A stretch of 64,000 bases of DNA. Source: Fabrea salina. Its lineage: Eukaryota; Ciliophora; Heterotrichea; Heterotrichida; Fabreidae. Each line of letters begins with the position of its first letter. The stretch's first letter is position 1. The stretch lies in contig JALIHJ010000006.1 of NCBI GenBank assembly GCA_022984795.1, positions 1 through 64,000 on the forward strand, in the 5' to 3' direction. The position numbers were made by a program, and so were the translations under genes. Positions 35,122-43,903 of this stretch are shown here, in pieces. The notes below the pieces were generated by a model. The model was not told where the DNA came from. It did no database searches and worked only from the letters and a program-made list of their open reading frames with translations.

Positions 35122-36279
35122 TTATATTGTGTTATTTAAGATAACTTGCTCAACATCTTCTTTGGAAACTTTGCTTGGAAGCTGTTTTTCGCCAATTATG
35201 TTCCAGATTGCTGCAATGAGCTTCCCCCTCACGGAGTTGCTGATGCTTAGATTGATTCCAATGCTTTTTAGTTGACTTAAACTGTGCATGACTCTTTGTA
35301 CTACCCAGTTCAAAACAATCCCTATTTGGAGGATTTTTTCTTCATCAAGCAGTTTTAAAATGTGTTCGTAGTAGTTTTTGGGGTTCTTGGGTCTTTCAGG
35401 TGGTTTGAGTTTTTCAGGTCTTTCAGGTTGTTTGGGCTTTTCGGGTTGCTTAGGTTTTTCAGGTTTTTCAGAACTTAGGCTGCTTTCTGTAGTTTTGGGT
35501 GGAACTTCCGGTTCTTCCATTTCCCAGTCAGAACTGGATTTGTTGACTATTATTTGGGTCCAAGGGTCTTCTGTTTCTAGTGGGTCGTAGCTAGGCTCTT
35601 GGGACATTTCTGTTTTACTCAACTTCAAAAAGCCTTTTTTTAGTGAGTTAAAAGACGGAAAGAACTCAAGAGTGCTGTCAATAAAGTAGTCTTGGATTTT
35701 GTCTTGGTTGTGCTTCAGAACCTGTCCTTCTTTAACTATGCCGTGTGCCTTCAAGTCTTCAAATATGCGAGTGGCTATTAGGTCCCTTACAGCCTGGGAT
35801 TCCTTCAGTCCAACTAAGTTAGCAATTTGGTTAATGCAGCCTTGTTTAGTTTTAACTCTCTGAAGTGGTCTGTTGGCGTAAATATTTACAAATTTGTCGA
35901 AGGTGTCCCGGTAAATCATCACGGCTTTTTCACTAAGGGAGACTGGGTGGGTAGGTTGGTTGGTCACTAACTCTCGAAGACTTTTGATCTCCTGCAAGCC
36001 TTCAAAGTGACTTTTGACCTCGTTAGAAATCGAGCAGTAAGCAGTGACATTGGGTCTTTGGGAAACCATTGCAACGATGAAACCTGTTTCTTTAGAAGTT
36101 AGTCCACTTATGTAAAACTTGCCTCCACTCAGTGCTTCGTTTAGGTCTTGGGTTTTAGTAAACGACTTTTCATAGGCTCTGGGGATTTCTTTCAGCGTAG
36201 TTAACAGAAGTGTGTTAGGAGAGTCTGGTATATTAAGGTTCTGCTTTAGGTTTCCAATGTCGATCACAACTAGTTCCAT
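35122..36279 (-). CDS. Unknown protein with Pro/Lys/Glu repeat
   Basis: The 385-residue protein has a folded-looking N-terminal half (MELVVIDIGN...), an acidic linker, a run of PEKPKQ-like repeats at about 270-300 and a helical C-terminal domain (about 305-385). I recognise no family. The repeat (DNA about 35388-35472) is a low-complexity spacer of roughly six hexamer-like units. It lies 13 bp after the DGK gene and directly abuts POP1, so the three minus-strand genes form a tight run. Confidence 0.7.
   Translation of the reverse strand: MELVVIDIGNLKQNLNIPDSPNTLLLTTLKEIPRAYEKSFTKTQDLNEALSGGKFYISGLTSKETGFIVAMVSQRPNVTAYCSISNEVKSHFEGLQEIKSLRELVTNQPTHPVSLSEKAVMIYRDTFDKFVNIYANRPLQRVKTKQGCINQIANLVGLKESQAVRDLIATRIFEDLKAHGIVKEGQVLKHNQDKIQDYFIDSTLEFFPSFNSLKKGFLKLSKTEMSQEPSYDPLETEDPWTQIIVNKSSSDWEMEEPEVPPKTTESSLSSEKPEKPKQPEKPKQPERPEKLKPPERPKNPKNYYEHILKLLDEEKILQIGIVLNWVVQRVMHSLSQLKSIGINLSISNSVRGKLIAAIWNIIGEKQLPSKVSKEDVEQVILNNTI
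35388..35472 (-). repeat. In-frame PEKPKQ-like coding repeat
   Basis: On the minus strand the DNA repeats a unit near CCTGAAAAACCTAAGCAA, giving Pro-Glu-Lys/Arg-Pro-Lys-Gln/Pro modules, about five to six imperfect copies. It keeps the frame of the surrounding gene. Such tracts are prone to length change by slippage. Confidence 0.7.
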
Positions 36280-36292
36280 TTAAGTTTACTTA

Positions 36293-37522
36293 TTAAAACA
36301 AAGTATGCCCCTCGTTTACCAGGACTCTGAGTTTCTGGGCACTAGACACGTCTGCCAAGGAAATATGTACACACTTGGGCCTGACAGCGTAGAAGTACTC
36401 CCCGTCGATTTGCATGTAAACTCTTCTATCGTCAGCTTGAGGAGCGAAGTGCAGAGTAAAAGGCCCAGAGCCCTGGAAAACCTTTTTGCCTCTGCCTTGT
36501 TTCGAAGGAATAGCTTCAAGACCTAAAGAAAACCCTCCCTGGAAAGTCAAAAACTCAAGTTCCCCGTCGCAAGGAGAAGCTTCCTTCAAAGTAACTTCTT
36601 CGTCCCGGAGGGGCTGAGCTTTGTCCCAAATGTTGAACCCGCCAGCGTAAGTCCTTGCATTTAGTGCTATGAATATAGAAGTTGATGGCGGCAAACTCTT
36701 TTCAGGCATAGTGTTGTCGAAAATGCAGTAGTTGTCATTTTCGTAGAAAGAAGCTGCATACTCAGTCAAGCGAAAAAGAGGCAAACAACAGATCTTTTTA
36801 AGCCCCTCCCAGCAATATATGAATTTATTGCACCATCTGTAACGGCTGCGGCTTTTGTCGAAGCCCAAGCCAATTCTGGCGTCCAGACCTATGCTGAAGT
36901 AGTTGGTCATCAGTCTTTGGTAAGCAGTTCGTTTGTTTCCAGACCTGTCTTTTAGTTTTTCTCTTTGGAACTTCTTTTCTTCTTTGTGGATCTTTTCGAA
37001 GTAACCGTTTTCTTCCACTTCGATTTGGATGTTCCAAAGGTCAAAGTTGACTTCTTGCGCTGCAAGCCAACTCTCGACAGAGCGTATCAGTCCTTCGTTG
37101 TTTTTGCCCACAATGGGTGACTCGGGTTTCCTTCCCCACCCAAGCATTGCTGCTAAGTCATTTCCTGTTCCAAAGGGCATGGTTCCGAATTTTATCTGAG
37201 AAAGGTCCAGGTTGGCCTTACTGATTTCTTCTATTGCCCAAATTAAGCTTCCATCGCCCCCAGCTACAATCACTCTGACTTCTTTGTGGTGCTCCACTAA
37301 GCTTTCTAGAAAAACTACTCCTTCTTTACGGGTTTTTGAGTTGCTTAGGTCAAATATGTGCAAGTCCACTAACCCTTGAGAAGTTACGAGTGATAGTGAC
37401 CGGGCTTTGGTGTCTAAGTAGAGTTTGGCCTCTTTGGAGCCCGAAACTGGGTTAGCAAACAGTACTACTGATGCCGAAGCTTCAATTACTGGCCTTACGT
37501 CTGAAACATCTAACGATTCCAT
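36293..37522 (-). CDS. Diacylglycerol kinase (catalytic domains only)
   Basis: The 409-residue protein has the DAGK catalytic domain with VLFANPVSGSKEAK, ATP-binding VAGGDGSLIWAIEE (GGDG at 88-91), FGTMPFGTGNDLAAMLGWG, and the accessory domain NYFSIGLDARIGLGF followed by INARTYAGGFNIWD. It makes phosphatidic acid from diacylglycerol. There are no C1, EF-hand or PH modules, so it is a minimal DGK, as in several protists and plants. The key GGDG and GTGNDLA elements are intact. It starts 17 bp after the coiled-coil gene. Confidence 0.93.
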   Translation of the reverse strand: MESLDVSDVRPVIEASASVVLFANPVSGSKEAKLYLDTKARSLSLVTSQGLVDLHIFDLSNSKTRKEGVVFLESLVEHHKEVRVIVAGGDGSLIWAIEEISKANLDLSQIKFGTMPFGTGNDLAAMLGWGRKPESPIVGKNNEGLIRSVESWLAAQEVNFDLWNIQIEVEENGYFEKIHKEEKKFQREKLKDRSGNKRTAYQRLMTNYFSIGLDARIGLGFDKSRSRYRWCNKFIYCWEGLKKICCLPLFRLTEYAASFYENDNYCIFDNTMPEKSLPPSTSIFIALNARTYAGGFNIWDKAQPLRDEEVTLKEASPCDGELEFLTFQGGFSLGLEAIPSKQGRGKKVFQGSGPFTLHFAPQADDRRVYMQIDGEYFYAVRPKCVHISLADVSSAQKLRVLVNEGHTLF

Positions 37523-37539
37523 TTAATATATTGCTCAAA

Positions 37540-40500
37540 TTATCTTTTTATTATTCCAAAAAACTTGCGCTGAACTTTGGACTTGCGGTTCTGGAGAATA
37601 GAGTCCTTTTCCTGTTTAGAGAGTCCAAGCATAGTTAGAAGAACATCCACTCGGCTTTCGAGTTCTGGGTTTTGAGGAGGCAGAGTACTTATGAACTGAG
37701 TAAAGGAGTCCTTTAAGTGGCTGTCTGGAGAAGTTTGTTTGCCCTGCTTTAGTTGAGAAAGTTCTTTTTCCAGAGTCCTGACGGTTTCCTTCAAGAAACT
37801 AATTTGCTCCATGTGGCGTGAAGAAATGCTGCGTTCTTCCTTGAGTTCTTCTTCTATCTGTGCTACAGGCTGGGAAGCACAAGACTCACTTCTGGAGTCT
37901 TCAGACCGCATTGGAGAATGGTTTCCTATTTCGTGACTAGCTGCTGGAGAAGCGGAGGGCTGGACTCTTCTGGGAAAGCGAGGCATTTTAGGAGTCTTCA
38001 CCATGAGGCTTTTAATGGAAGTCACTAGGTCTTGGGAAAAAAAGGGACCTAGGGCTTCTTCGGCAGAGTTTTTAAGGCACTCGAGTTCGGCTATTTTTTC
38101 TTGAGACTCAATGAGTTTTTCTTCGAGGTCGTAAACTTCGCGTTCTTTGAGTTGTTTAGTAGTGCGGTTGAGTTCTTTGTTGAGTTTTTCAACTTGGGAT
38201 TCAAGAGTGAGGTTTTCTTGCTGCAAGGATTGGTTTTTGGCAGTGAGTTGTTTTATTTGAGTTTCAAGATCCTGGTTATGTTGAAGATGTTGAAGGTTTT
38301 CAATGTCAGACTGGAGTTTAGTGATTTCTTCGTTTTTGTGGTGGATTTCTAACTCGTAGCTTTCTTTCATTTGGTTGAGGCTGAGGTCCATGATGTTTTT
38401 GAGTTTGTTGACTTCTTCTTCTTTGAGTTGGAGAGTTTCTTCTTTTTCCTTTTTAGTTTTTTCTAGTTGGTTTCTGTAGATTTCTTCGTTGTTTTGGGCA
38501 AACATTAACTTGTCCATCAAAGTGTTAAGTTCTTGTTGCAGGTTGTCTTTTTCAGTTTCAACTGCCTTGTTTTCTTCTGCTGAGAGTTTTTCTATTTGGG
38601 ACTTGTAAGAAGAGTTTTCAAAGACCAAGTGTTCAATTTTAGAGTTGGCTTCGTTTATTTGGGACTTAAGTTCTACTTCTAGTTGCATGATTCGGTTGTC
38701 TTTGGAGACTTCGGAAGTCTCCAAGGCTTGCTTGTCTTCTTCTAAGGCTTTTAACTTGTACTGGAGTTCTTCCAGGTCTAGTTCTTTTTCTTTAAGTTGT
38801 TTTTCAGCAGAGACCTGAAGTGTCTTGGAAGTTTGGAGTTCTTTTTCCAGTTCTTCTGAGTGTTGGAGTTTGACTTGCAACTCACTGCACTTCTTTTCTT
38901 GCTCAGAGAGTCTTTGGTGCAGTTGTTGTTGTTCAGAGATTTTGGAAGAGTAGGTTTCTCTTTCTTGTTCTAGAGTTTCTATTATTTCTGAAAGTTCTTC
39001 TATTTTGTTTTCGTAGTAAACTTTGTTTTGTTCCAGAATGTACACTAAGTTTTCTGACTCAGAGTCTTCTGTGTTTCCTGCTTGGGAAATGCTTTCGTAC
39101 ATGCTGATGAGTTCTTGCAGGCTTTTTTTGAGCTCAAGTTTTATTTTTCTTTTTAGGTTTTTAAGAGCTGCTTCTTTGTCTGTCAGTTTTTGTGAAATTA
39201 ACTCAAAATTGCTTTCGCAGAACTCAGAGTACTTCTCTAAAGCAGACTGCAACTCCAACTGCAGGTGGTCTCCTAACTTCGAGTTAGCTACTTGAGTTTC
39301 TAGGTTCGAGCACTGTTTTTGCAGAGTTTCGCACTGCTCAGTTTGTTTTTGAACTGACTCTTTGAGTTGAGTGTTTTCAGAGTCAACTCTAGTAGAGTGG
39401 TTTTGGAGTTCCTCTATAGTTTTATTGAGTTTGGAAACTGTTTCTTGGTGTGCTATACTCTGTTTTTCAGAGTTAGAATGAGCTGCTTGGTTTAATTGTT
39501 TGAGTTGCTGAACTTCTTGTAGGAGTTTGGAGTTCTCAGAGTTCAAAAGTGCTTGTTCTTCTGAGGATTTTTTTCGGTAGCTTTCTGACAAGTCAGTAAG
39601 TTGCTGGTTCTTTTCAGCAATTTCTCTGGAGAGTTGGTCGCACTTTGACTTGTAAGAGGTGCTTTCAAAGACCAGTCCTTCGATTCTTTCGTTGGCTTTG
39701 GAGATTTCTTCCTTGAGTTGTTTTTGGATGTTCATGAGTTGTTCTTCTTTGAGTTTGTCAGACTCAGTGAGTACTTTGTTTTCTTCCTGAAGAACCTTTT
39801 TTTCGTACTCAAGTTGTTCTAAGTTCAGGTCTTTTTCCTTAGCTTCTTTTAAAGCTTTGAAGTGCTCTTTCCGGAGCGAGTCTAGTTTGCTTTGGAGTTC
39901 GTCAGTTTCTTTTATTTGGTTTTGGAGTTCTGAGATTCGGGAGTTGTTTTTCTTCAGCTCTGAAACTTCTCCTTCTAAGTCTTTGATTTTGTTTAGGTAG
40001 TTTTCTCTTTCTTCTTCTAAGTTTTCAATGTTTTCACTTAGTTCTTTGATCTTGTTTTCGTGGTAACTGTCGTTTTGCTCCAGCATGAACTTGAGGTGTT
40101 CGTTTTCGTTCGTAACTTTTTCAATGAAGTCAGTGCTGCTTTCGATTTCTACGTTTTCGTTGATAGCTATTAGGGCTTCTAAGTTCTTTTGGAGTTTCAC
40201 TTTGACTTTATTTTTGAGCGACTTCAGTTCTGTTTCCTTTTCTGCAACTCTTTTTTCGATCTCAGCAAAGTTGGCTTCGTGGGCAGAAACTTGTTCACTC
40301 ACTGCAGCTTGTGTCCAGTCCCTTAGGTTTTGGTACATGAACTCATACTCACTAGACAGTTTCTCGTACAAAGAAGTATTGTCTTCTAAGGCTTGGTCTC
40401 TTTTAGTTTGAGTTTCTTCGAGTTTCACTAGGACTTCTTCCAGTTCTTGTCTTAAGCGAGTGCACTCTTTTCTTTCGTTTTCAAGTTGCGACTGGAAGCT

Positions 40501-41907
40501 TTTTTCTTGTTTTTTGAGTTGTTCTTTGATGTCTCTAGAAGCGTCAGTTGATATAAACCGAGTGCTTTCAGGAGAGGCTGCTGGAGTCACAAAGGGCGAA
40601 GACTGTCTGCTCCACTTAGCTGAGTCCTGGACTTCACTTTCTATTTCTCTAATGCGCAGTTCGAGTTTATACTTTTCGTCATCAAAAGCGTTAGACCTGT
40701 AGCCTTCTTTTTCTCTGATGAACCTTTGGTACTTAGAAGTCACCTTTAAAAACTGCTGCACTCCTTTGATCAAGTACTTCAGTTTGTTATGCAGTATTGT
40801 GTTTTTGCGATCCAGTAAGTCTTTTTCTATTTCTTGTTCTCTCAAAATCTTGTTGGTGGACTGTCCATAGTTAGGGGGCTTTTTGAGTTTGTTTTCTTTC
40901 CAAGCCTTCAGGAAGTCCCTTTCTTTAGAAGTGTCTTCAAGTTGCTTTTTTAGTTCTGAGTTTTCTTTGCTCAAACTGTTTAGTCTCCTGTCTGCTGGAC
41001 TCACTGACCTTTTGTTACTGGTTTCTCTGACTGGAGTGTAACACTTGTTTCTGGAGTGACTTAGTCCACCAGAGCTAGCTAAGTTCCTTTCCTTCCTGCC
41101 TCTTGCGTCTCTTTCGAATTCCTGGAACTTAGTTTCTGACTCTTTTAAAGCTTTTTCGTAATTCAAAGCTTCAAAGTACTTTTTTTCTTCTGAGTTTTCC
41201 AAACTGAAACAGTGGATGTTGGGTGAATCTGAAGTCCTTACCTTGAGTTCTAGGTGCTTGTTGAGGTTTTTGAGTCTAGCAATTTCTTGTTTCAGTTTGT
41301 CATTTCTTTCTTTGTTTCTGAAGTTCAGTTGTTCTATGTGGTGACTGTGCTTGTTTTCCAGCATCTTCTTTTCTTCTTCCAGTTGAACTATTTTGCGCAC
41401 CCACTCCTTGACACTCTTCCTGTCACCGCGGCGGTAAAGCATCTCCCACACCACGTTGTAAAGTCGTGTAAAAATACCAGTGAGGTTTTCGCGGAGTTCT
41501 GAGTAGTTGAGTGAATGGTTCAAACAAAGGTCCAGAACTTCTTCTTGTGCAGCCATTATGTTCTCAGAGATACTGGGGTGTTTGGAAATGGTTTCTTGGA
41601 CTCTAAGAACGTACTGCAGGTCTTGTTCTATTTTTTCTCTGTCTTGGCTGAACTGCTCTAGGAGTTCCCGGGAGTGCTCGCTGGGGTCCATCATTTCGCT
41701 TTGAAGTACAGACCTGTTTTCTTTAAAAAGGTGTGCGCAGTGGTTCACAAACTCAAGGTACTTAGATTCTAGAGTCTTCAACTTAGAGTGCAGTTTTAGT
41801 ACAATCCAATCCATAGAGTGAGAAGACTCCTCTGACTGAGCAGGTTTCAGTTGCTGAGGCTGTTGTGACTTACGCACTATGTCTCTGGAAGTCGGCCGAG
41901 ATCTCAT
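37540..41907 (-). CDS. 1455-residue coiled-coil protein with internal duplication
   Basis: The protein has a non-coil N-terminus (about 1-170, with a conserved-looking helical segment NLTGIFTRLYNVVWEMLYRRG), then nearly continuous coiled coil to about 1280, a Ser-rich linker and a short C-terminal helix ending KFFGIIKR. Two coil segments of about 215 residues (about 541-758 and 896-1110) are clearly homologous, both with KLQKNLEAL-like, LEQNxxYxENKIxELSE and LVFExxSYKS landmarks. The size and composition suggest a cortical, basal-body or Golgin-type scaffold, but no orthologue is recognised. It is the largest gene in the window, without visible introns. Confidence 0.85.
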   Translation of the reverse strand: MRSRPTSRDIVRKSQQPQQLKPAQSEESSHSMDWIVLKLHSKLKTLESKYLEFVNHCAHLFKENRSVLQSEMMDPSEHSRELLEQFSQDREKIEQDLQYVLRVQETISKHPSISENIMAAQEEVLDLCLNHSLNYSELRENLTGIFTRLYNVVWEMLYRRGDRKSVKEWVRKIVQLEEEKKMLENKHSHHIEQLNFRNKERNDKLKQEIARLKNLNKHLELKVRTSDSPNIHCFSLENSEEKKYFEALNYEKALKESETKFQEFERDARGRKERNLASSGGLSHSRNKCYTPVRETSNKRSVSPADRRLNSLSKENSELKKQLEDTSKERDFLKAWKENKLKKPPNYGQSTNKILREQEIEKDLLDRKNTILHNKLKYLIKGVQQFLKVTSKYQRFIREKEGYRSNAFDDEKYKLELRIREIESEVQDSAKWSRQSSPFVTPAASPESTRFISTDASRDIKEQLKKQEKSFQSQLENERKECTRLRQELEEVLVKLEETQTKRDQALEDNTSLYEKLSSEYEFMYQNLRDWTQAAVSEQVSAHEANFAEIEKRVAEKETELKSLKNKVKVKLQKNLEALIAINENVEIESSTDFIEKVTNENEHLKFMLEQNDSYHENKIKELSENIENLEEERENYLNKIKDLEGEVSELKKNNSRISELQNQIKETDELQSKLDSLRKEHFKALKEAKEKDLNLEQLEYEKKVLQEENKVLTESDKLKEEQLMNIQKQLKEEISKANERIEGLVFESTSYKSKCDQLSREIAEKNQQLTDLSESYRKKSSEEQALLNSENSKLLQEVQQLKQLNQAAHSNSEKQSIAHQETVSKLNKTIEELQNHSTRVDSENTQLKESVQKQTEQCETLQKQCSNLETQVANSKLGDHLQLELQSALEKYSEFCESNFELISQKLTDKEAALKNLKRKIKLELKKSLQELISMYESISQAGNTEDSESENLVYILEQNKVYYENKIEELSEIIETLEQERETYSSKISEQQQLHQRLSEQEKKCSELQVKLQHSEELEKELQTSKTLQVSAEKQLKEKELDLEELQYKLKALEEDKQALETSEVSKDNRIMQLEVELKSQINEANSKIEHLVFENSSYKSQIEKLSAEENKAVETEKDNLQQELNTLMDKLMFAQNNEEIYRNQLEKTKKEKEETLQLKEEEVNKLKNIMDLSLNQMKESYELEIHHKNEEITKLQSDIENLQHLQHNQDLETQIKQLTAKNQSLQQENLTLESQVEKLNKELNRTTKQLKEREVYDLEEKLIESQEKIAELECLKNSAEEALGPFFSQDLVTSIKSLMVKTPKMPRFPRRVQPSASPAASHEIGNHSPMRSEDSRSESCASQPVAQIEEELKEERSISSRHMEQISFLKETVRTLEKELSQLKQGKQTSPDSHLKDSFTQFISTLPPQNPELESRVDVLLTMLGLSKQEKDSILQNRKSKVQRKFFGIIKR

Positions 41908-41942
41908 ACTTTAAAAATGTTAAGAATGTTAAATCTTAGCAA

Positions 41943-43091
41943 CTATTTAGAAGTCTTCATCAACTCTTCTATCAGTTTCTGTCTCTGTAAAGCTTCAGCT
42001 TCGTCTATAAACTTCTGCAACAGGTTCCCTTTAAGCATTTCTTCCATCCCGTGCACAGTTAAGTTAGTTCTGTGGTCTGTAACTCTGTTTTGCGGAAAGT
42101 TGTAAGTGCGGATTTTTTCACTTCTGTCGCCTGAACCTACTTGGAGCTTTTTGGCTTCCATGCTGGCTTGGACTTGTTTTTGCTTTTCAATGGAATAAAC
42201 TCTTGCGTAGAGCACTTCCATAGCAGACTCTTTGTTGTTATGTTGGCTTCTGGAGTCTTGGCACATTGCACTGATTCCTGAGGGAATGTGGGTCACTCGC
42301 ACTGCGGACTCAGTTCTGTTAACGTGCTGTCCTCCTGCGCCTCTGGCCCTCATAGTTTCAACTTTCAGGTCTTTGTCTTGGATCTTGAAGGTTTGTGGAG
42401 GAGTGTCTGGAAGAACTATAACTCCTACTGTGCTGGAGTGGAGTCTTCCTGACTTTTCTGTTTCTGGAACCCGAATGACCTACTTAATGTGTACCTTGTG
42501 AACTCCTGACTCGCACTTTAGAGTGCCGTAGACTTGGTCTCCGGTTATTTGTATGATGGCCTCTTTGCAGCCCTTTCCTAGTTGTTGGTCTTTTGAAAGC
42601 GAAACTATTTTAGAAGACCAGTTGTTGAGTTCAGCGTAACTTAAGTACATTTCTAGCAAGTTTTCAGCAAAAAGGCAACTTTCAGAACCCCCCACTCCAG
42701 GTCTGATTTCAAGCATGGCTCCAACGTTATCATCTTCGTCTATTGGAAGAAGCAGCGAGAGTGCGTAGGTTTCTAGGTCCTCGATTTGGGCTTCTTTTTC
42801 TTCGATTTCTTCAAGTGCCATGTCTTGCATTTCTTTCTGGTCTTTGAGTTCCTCAAGTTCCTCTATAGCTGTAATGCACGAACTTAAGTTCTTGTAAGCT
42901 GAAGCTTGTGCTTCGATCTTAGCTAGTTTTATTTGCAAAGCCGCAAGTTGGTCTGGCGAGCCTTGGTTGCTTGTAAGGTCAAGTATTTGTGTTTCTAGGT
43001 CTTTGTATTTACTTTCGTAGGGTTTCAGGTGATTCAGAAGGCTTTGTGTAAATGGTTTTACTGTGTAGAACCTTCTAGTGACACTCCACAT
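41943..43091 (-). CDS. MTRF1L: Mitochondrial peptide chain release factor 1 (one 15-nt intron)
   Basis: Splicing out 42480-42494 joins two frames into a 377-residue class I release factor. It has a presequence-like N-terminus (MWSVTRRFYTVKPF), the helical domain 1, EIRPGVGGSES, RVPETEKSGRLHSS with the RF1-type PxT anticodon motif (here PET), and the catalytic GGQ at 248-250 within RGAGGQHVNRTESAVR. PxT release factors read UAA and UAG. It should terminate mitochondrial translation. The TAG in the intron would stop translation of unspliced mRNA. The gene symbol is tentative. Confidence 0.9.
42480..42494 (-). other. 15-nt intron in release factor 1 gene
   Basis: On the minus strand the intron reads GTACACATTAAGTAG, in phase 0, between SGVHK and VIRVPE. 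Removal gives the conserved RF1 sequence without gap. The TAG at the 3' end is in frame when unspliced. Position 10 is A. Confidence 0.92.
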
Positions 43092-43095
43092 TTAG

Positions 43096-43899
43096 TTAAG
43101 TGACTTTATACTTTATGCTTCCTTCGGCAAGTGAACTGAAAACTAACTTAGCTGCTGACTTTGCCATGTCCAAAACTCTTGAAACTTCTTCTAGTTTCAA
43201 GCTTCCAGAGTTCTCTTTTACGATTCCACAGACTTGGTGGTTTCTGTTCACTGCTACGTGCACAGTAGTGTCAGCAGTAGTTTCTTCTTCCAAGGTCAAG
43301 TCTAAAGCCAGTGCGTCCCCTACCTTAGCAACACTGATTACTAAAGGCACTTCTCCTACTTTTAAACTCACCCATCCTTCTAGGAGTTCTACTGTGTCTT
43401 CTAGTGTGTTAGCGTTGATTATTCCTTTTACTCGGGGAATCCTTGTGTTGCCTAGAGCTGTTAAAACTGTATAGCCTATATGCTCTACTATGTTGCTGCA
43501 GTTGCCCTTGAGAACTTCTACGTCTATGTAAATGCACCAGCACTTCCTGCCCGGAATCACACAGAGTTGAGAAACTTCTAGGTGCTTCAGTATGAGCTTT
43601 TCAACCATCTCCTTTACTTGCTGGACTCTTTCTCTGAGAACTGGGGAACTCTTTGAAGCTATTTCAATCGACAACTCAAAAAACCCACAGTTGGGCTCAG
43701 TCCTTGGGTAAGTTAGTTCTAACTTGCAGCCGCAAATAATATGTGGAGCTTCAAGTTCTATGTTGAGCTGGGCACTCCCAGCAGCCAAAGCGTTCACGTT
43801 GGGAGTTAAGTGCAGTGGTCTGGAACTTAACAAGCCTCTGCCGTCGCACCTGCAGCCCTGGAAGAACCCATCACGGATAAATTTCTTTTCACTCTGCAT
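43096..43899 (-). CDS. EXOSC7: Exosome core subunit RRP42/EXOSC7 (RNase PH fold)
   Basis: From ATG 43899 the protein is 267 residues and starts MQSEKKFIRDGFFQGCRCDGRG, equivalent to the EKVYI...RVDGRG start of EXOSC7. It continues with CVIPGRKCWCIYIDVEVLKG and TRIPRVKG, both matching the human subunit (CISPREHCWVLYVDVLLLE, NTRIPRVR). It is a catalytically inert ring subunit of the RNA exosome. The frame continues upstream for 46 codons, but that part overlaps the divergent gene and has no family match. The start codons of the two genes are 4 bp apart. Confidence 0.87.
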   Translation of the reverse strand: MQSEKKFIRDGFFQGCRCDGRGLLSSRPLHLTPNVNALAAGSAQLNIELEAPHIICGCKLELTYPRTEPNCGFFELSIEIASKSSPVLRERVQQVKEMVEKLILKHLEVSQLCVIPGRKCWCIYIDVEVLKGNCSNIVEHIGYTVLTALGNTRIPRVKGIINANTLEDTVELLEGWVSLKVGEVPLVISVAKVGDALALDLTLEEETTADTTVHVAVNRNHQVCGIVKENSGSLKLEEVSRVLDMAKSAAKLVFSSLAEGSIKYKVT

Positions 43900-43903
43900 A
43901 TAA
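43900..43903. promoter_or_regulatory. 4-bp divergent spacer, EXOSC7 / coiled-coil gene
   Basis: The sequence CATATAAATG contains both divergent start codons: CAT (minus-strand ATG) at 43897-43899 and ATG at 43904-43906. The spacer contributes to a TATAAATG word also seen at other gene starts. Promoter elements for each gene must lie inside the other gene, or transcripts overlap. Confidence 0.5.

Noticed and set aside
40085-40411. Long antisense frames opposite coiled-coil genes (also near 10010-10750, 12132-12530 and 22555-23117)
   Set aside because: They are mirror effects of Glu/Lys/Gln-rich codons, giving Ser/Leu/Phe-rich nonsense without family features.
42480-42494. Release factor 1 as two genes or a pseudogene
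   Set aside because: The break is exactly a 15-nt GT-AG intron; splicing restores the family sequence without gap. The same holds for STT3, DHHC and the ABCG gene.
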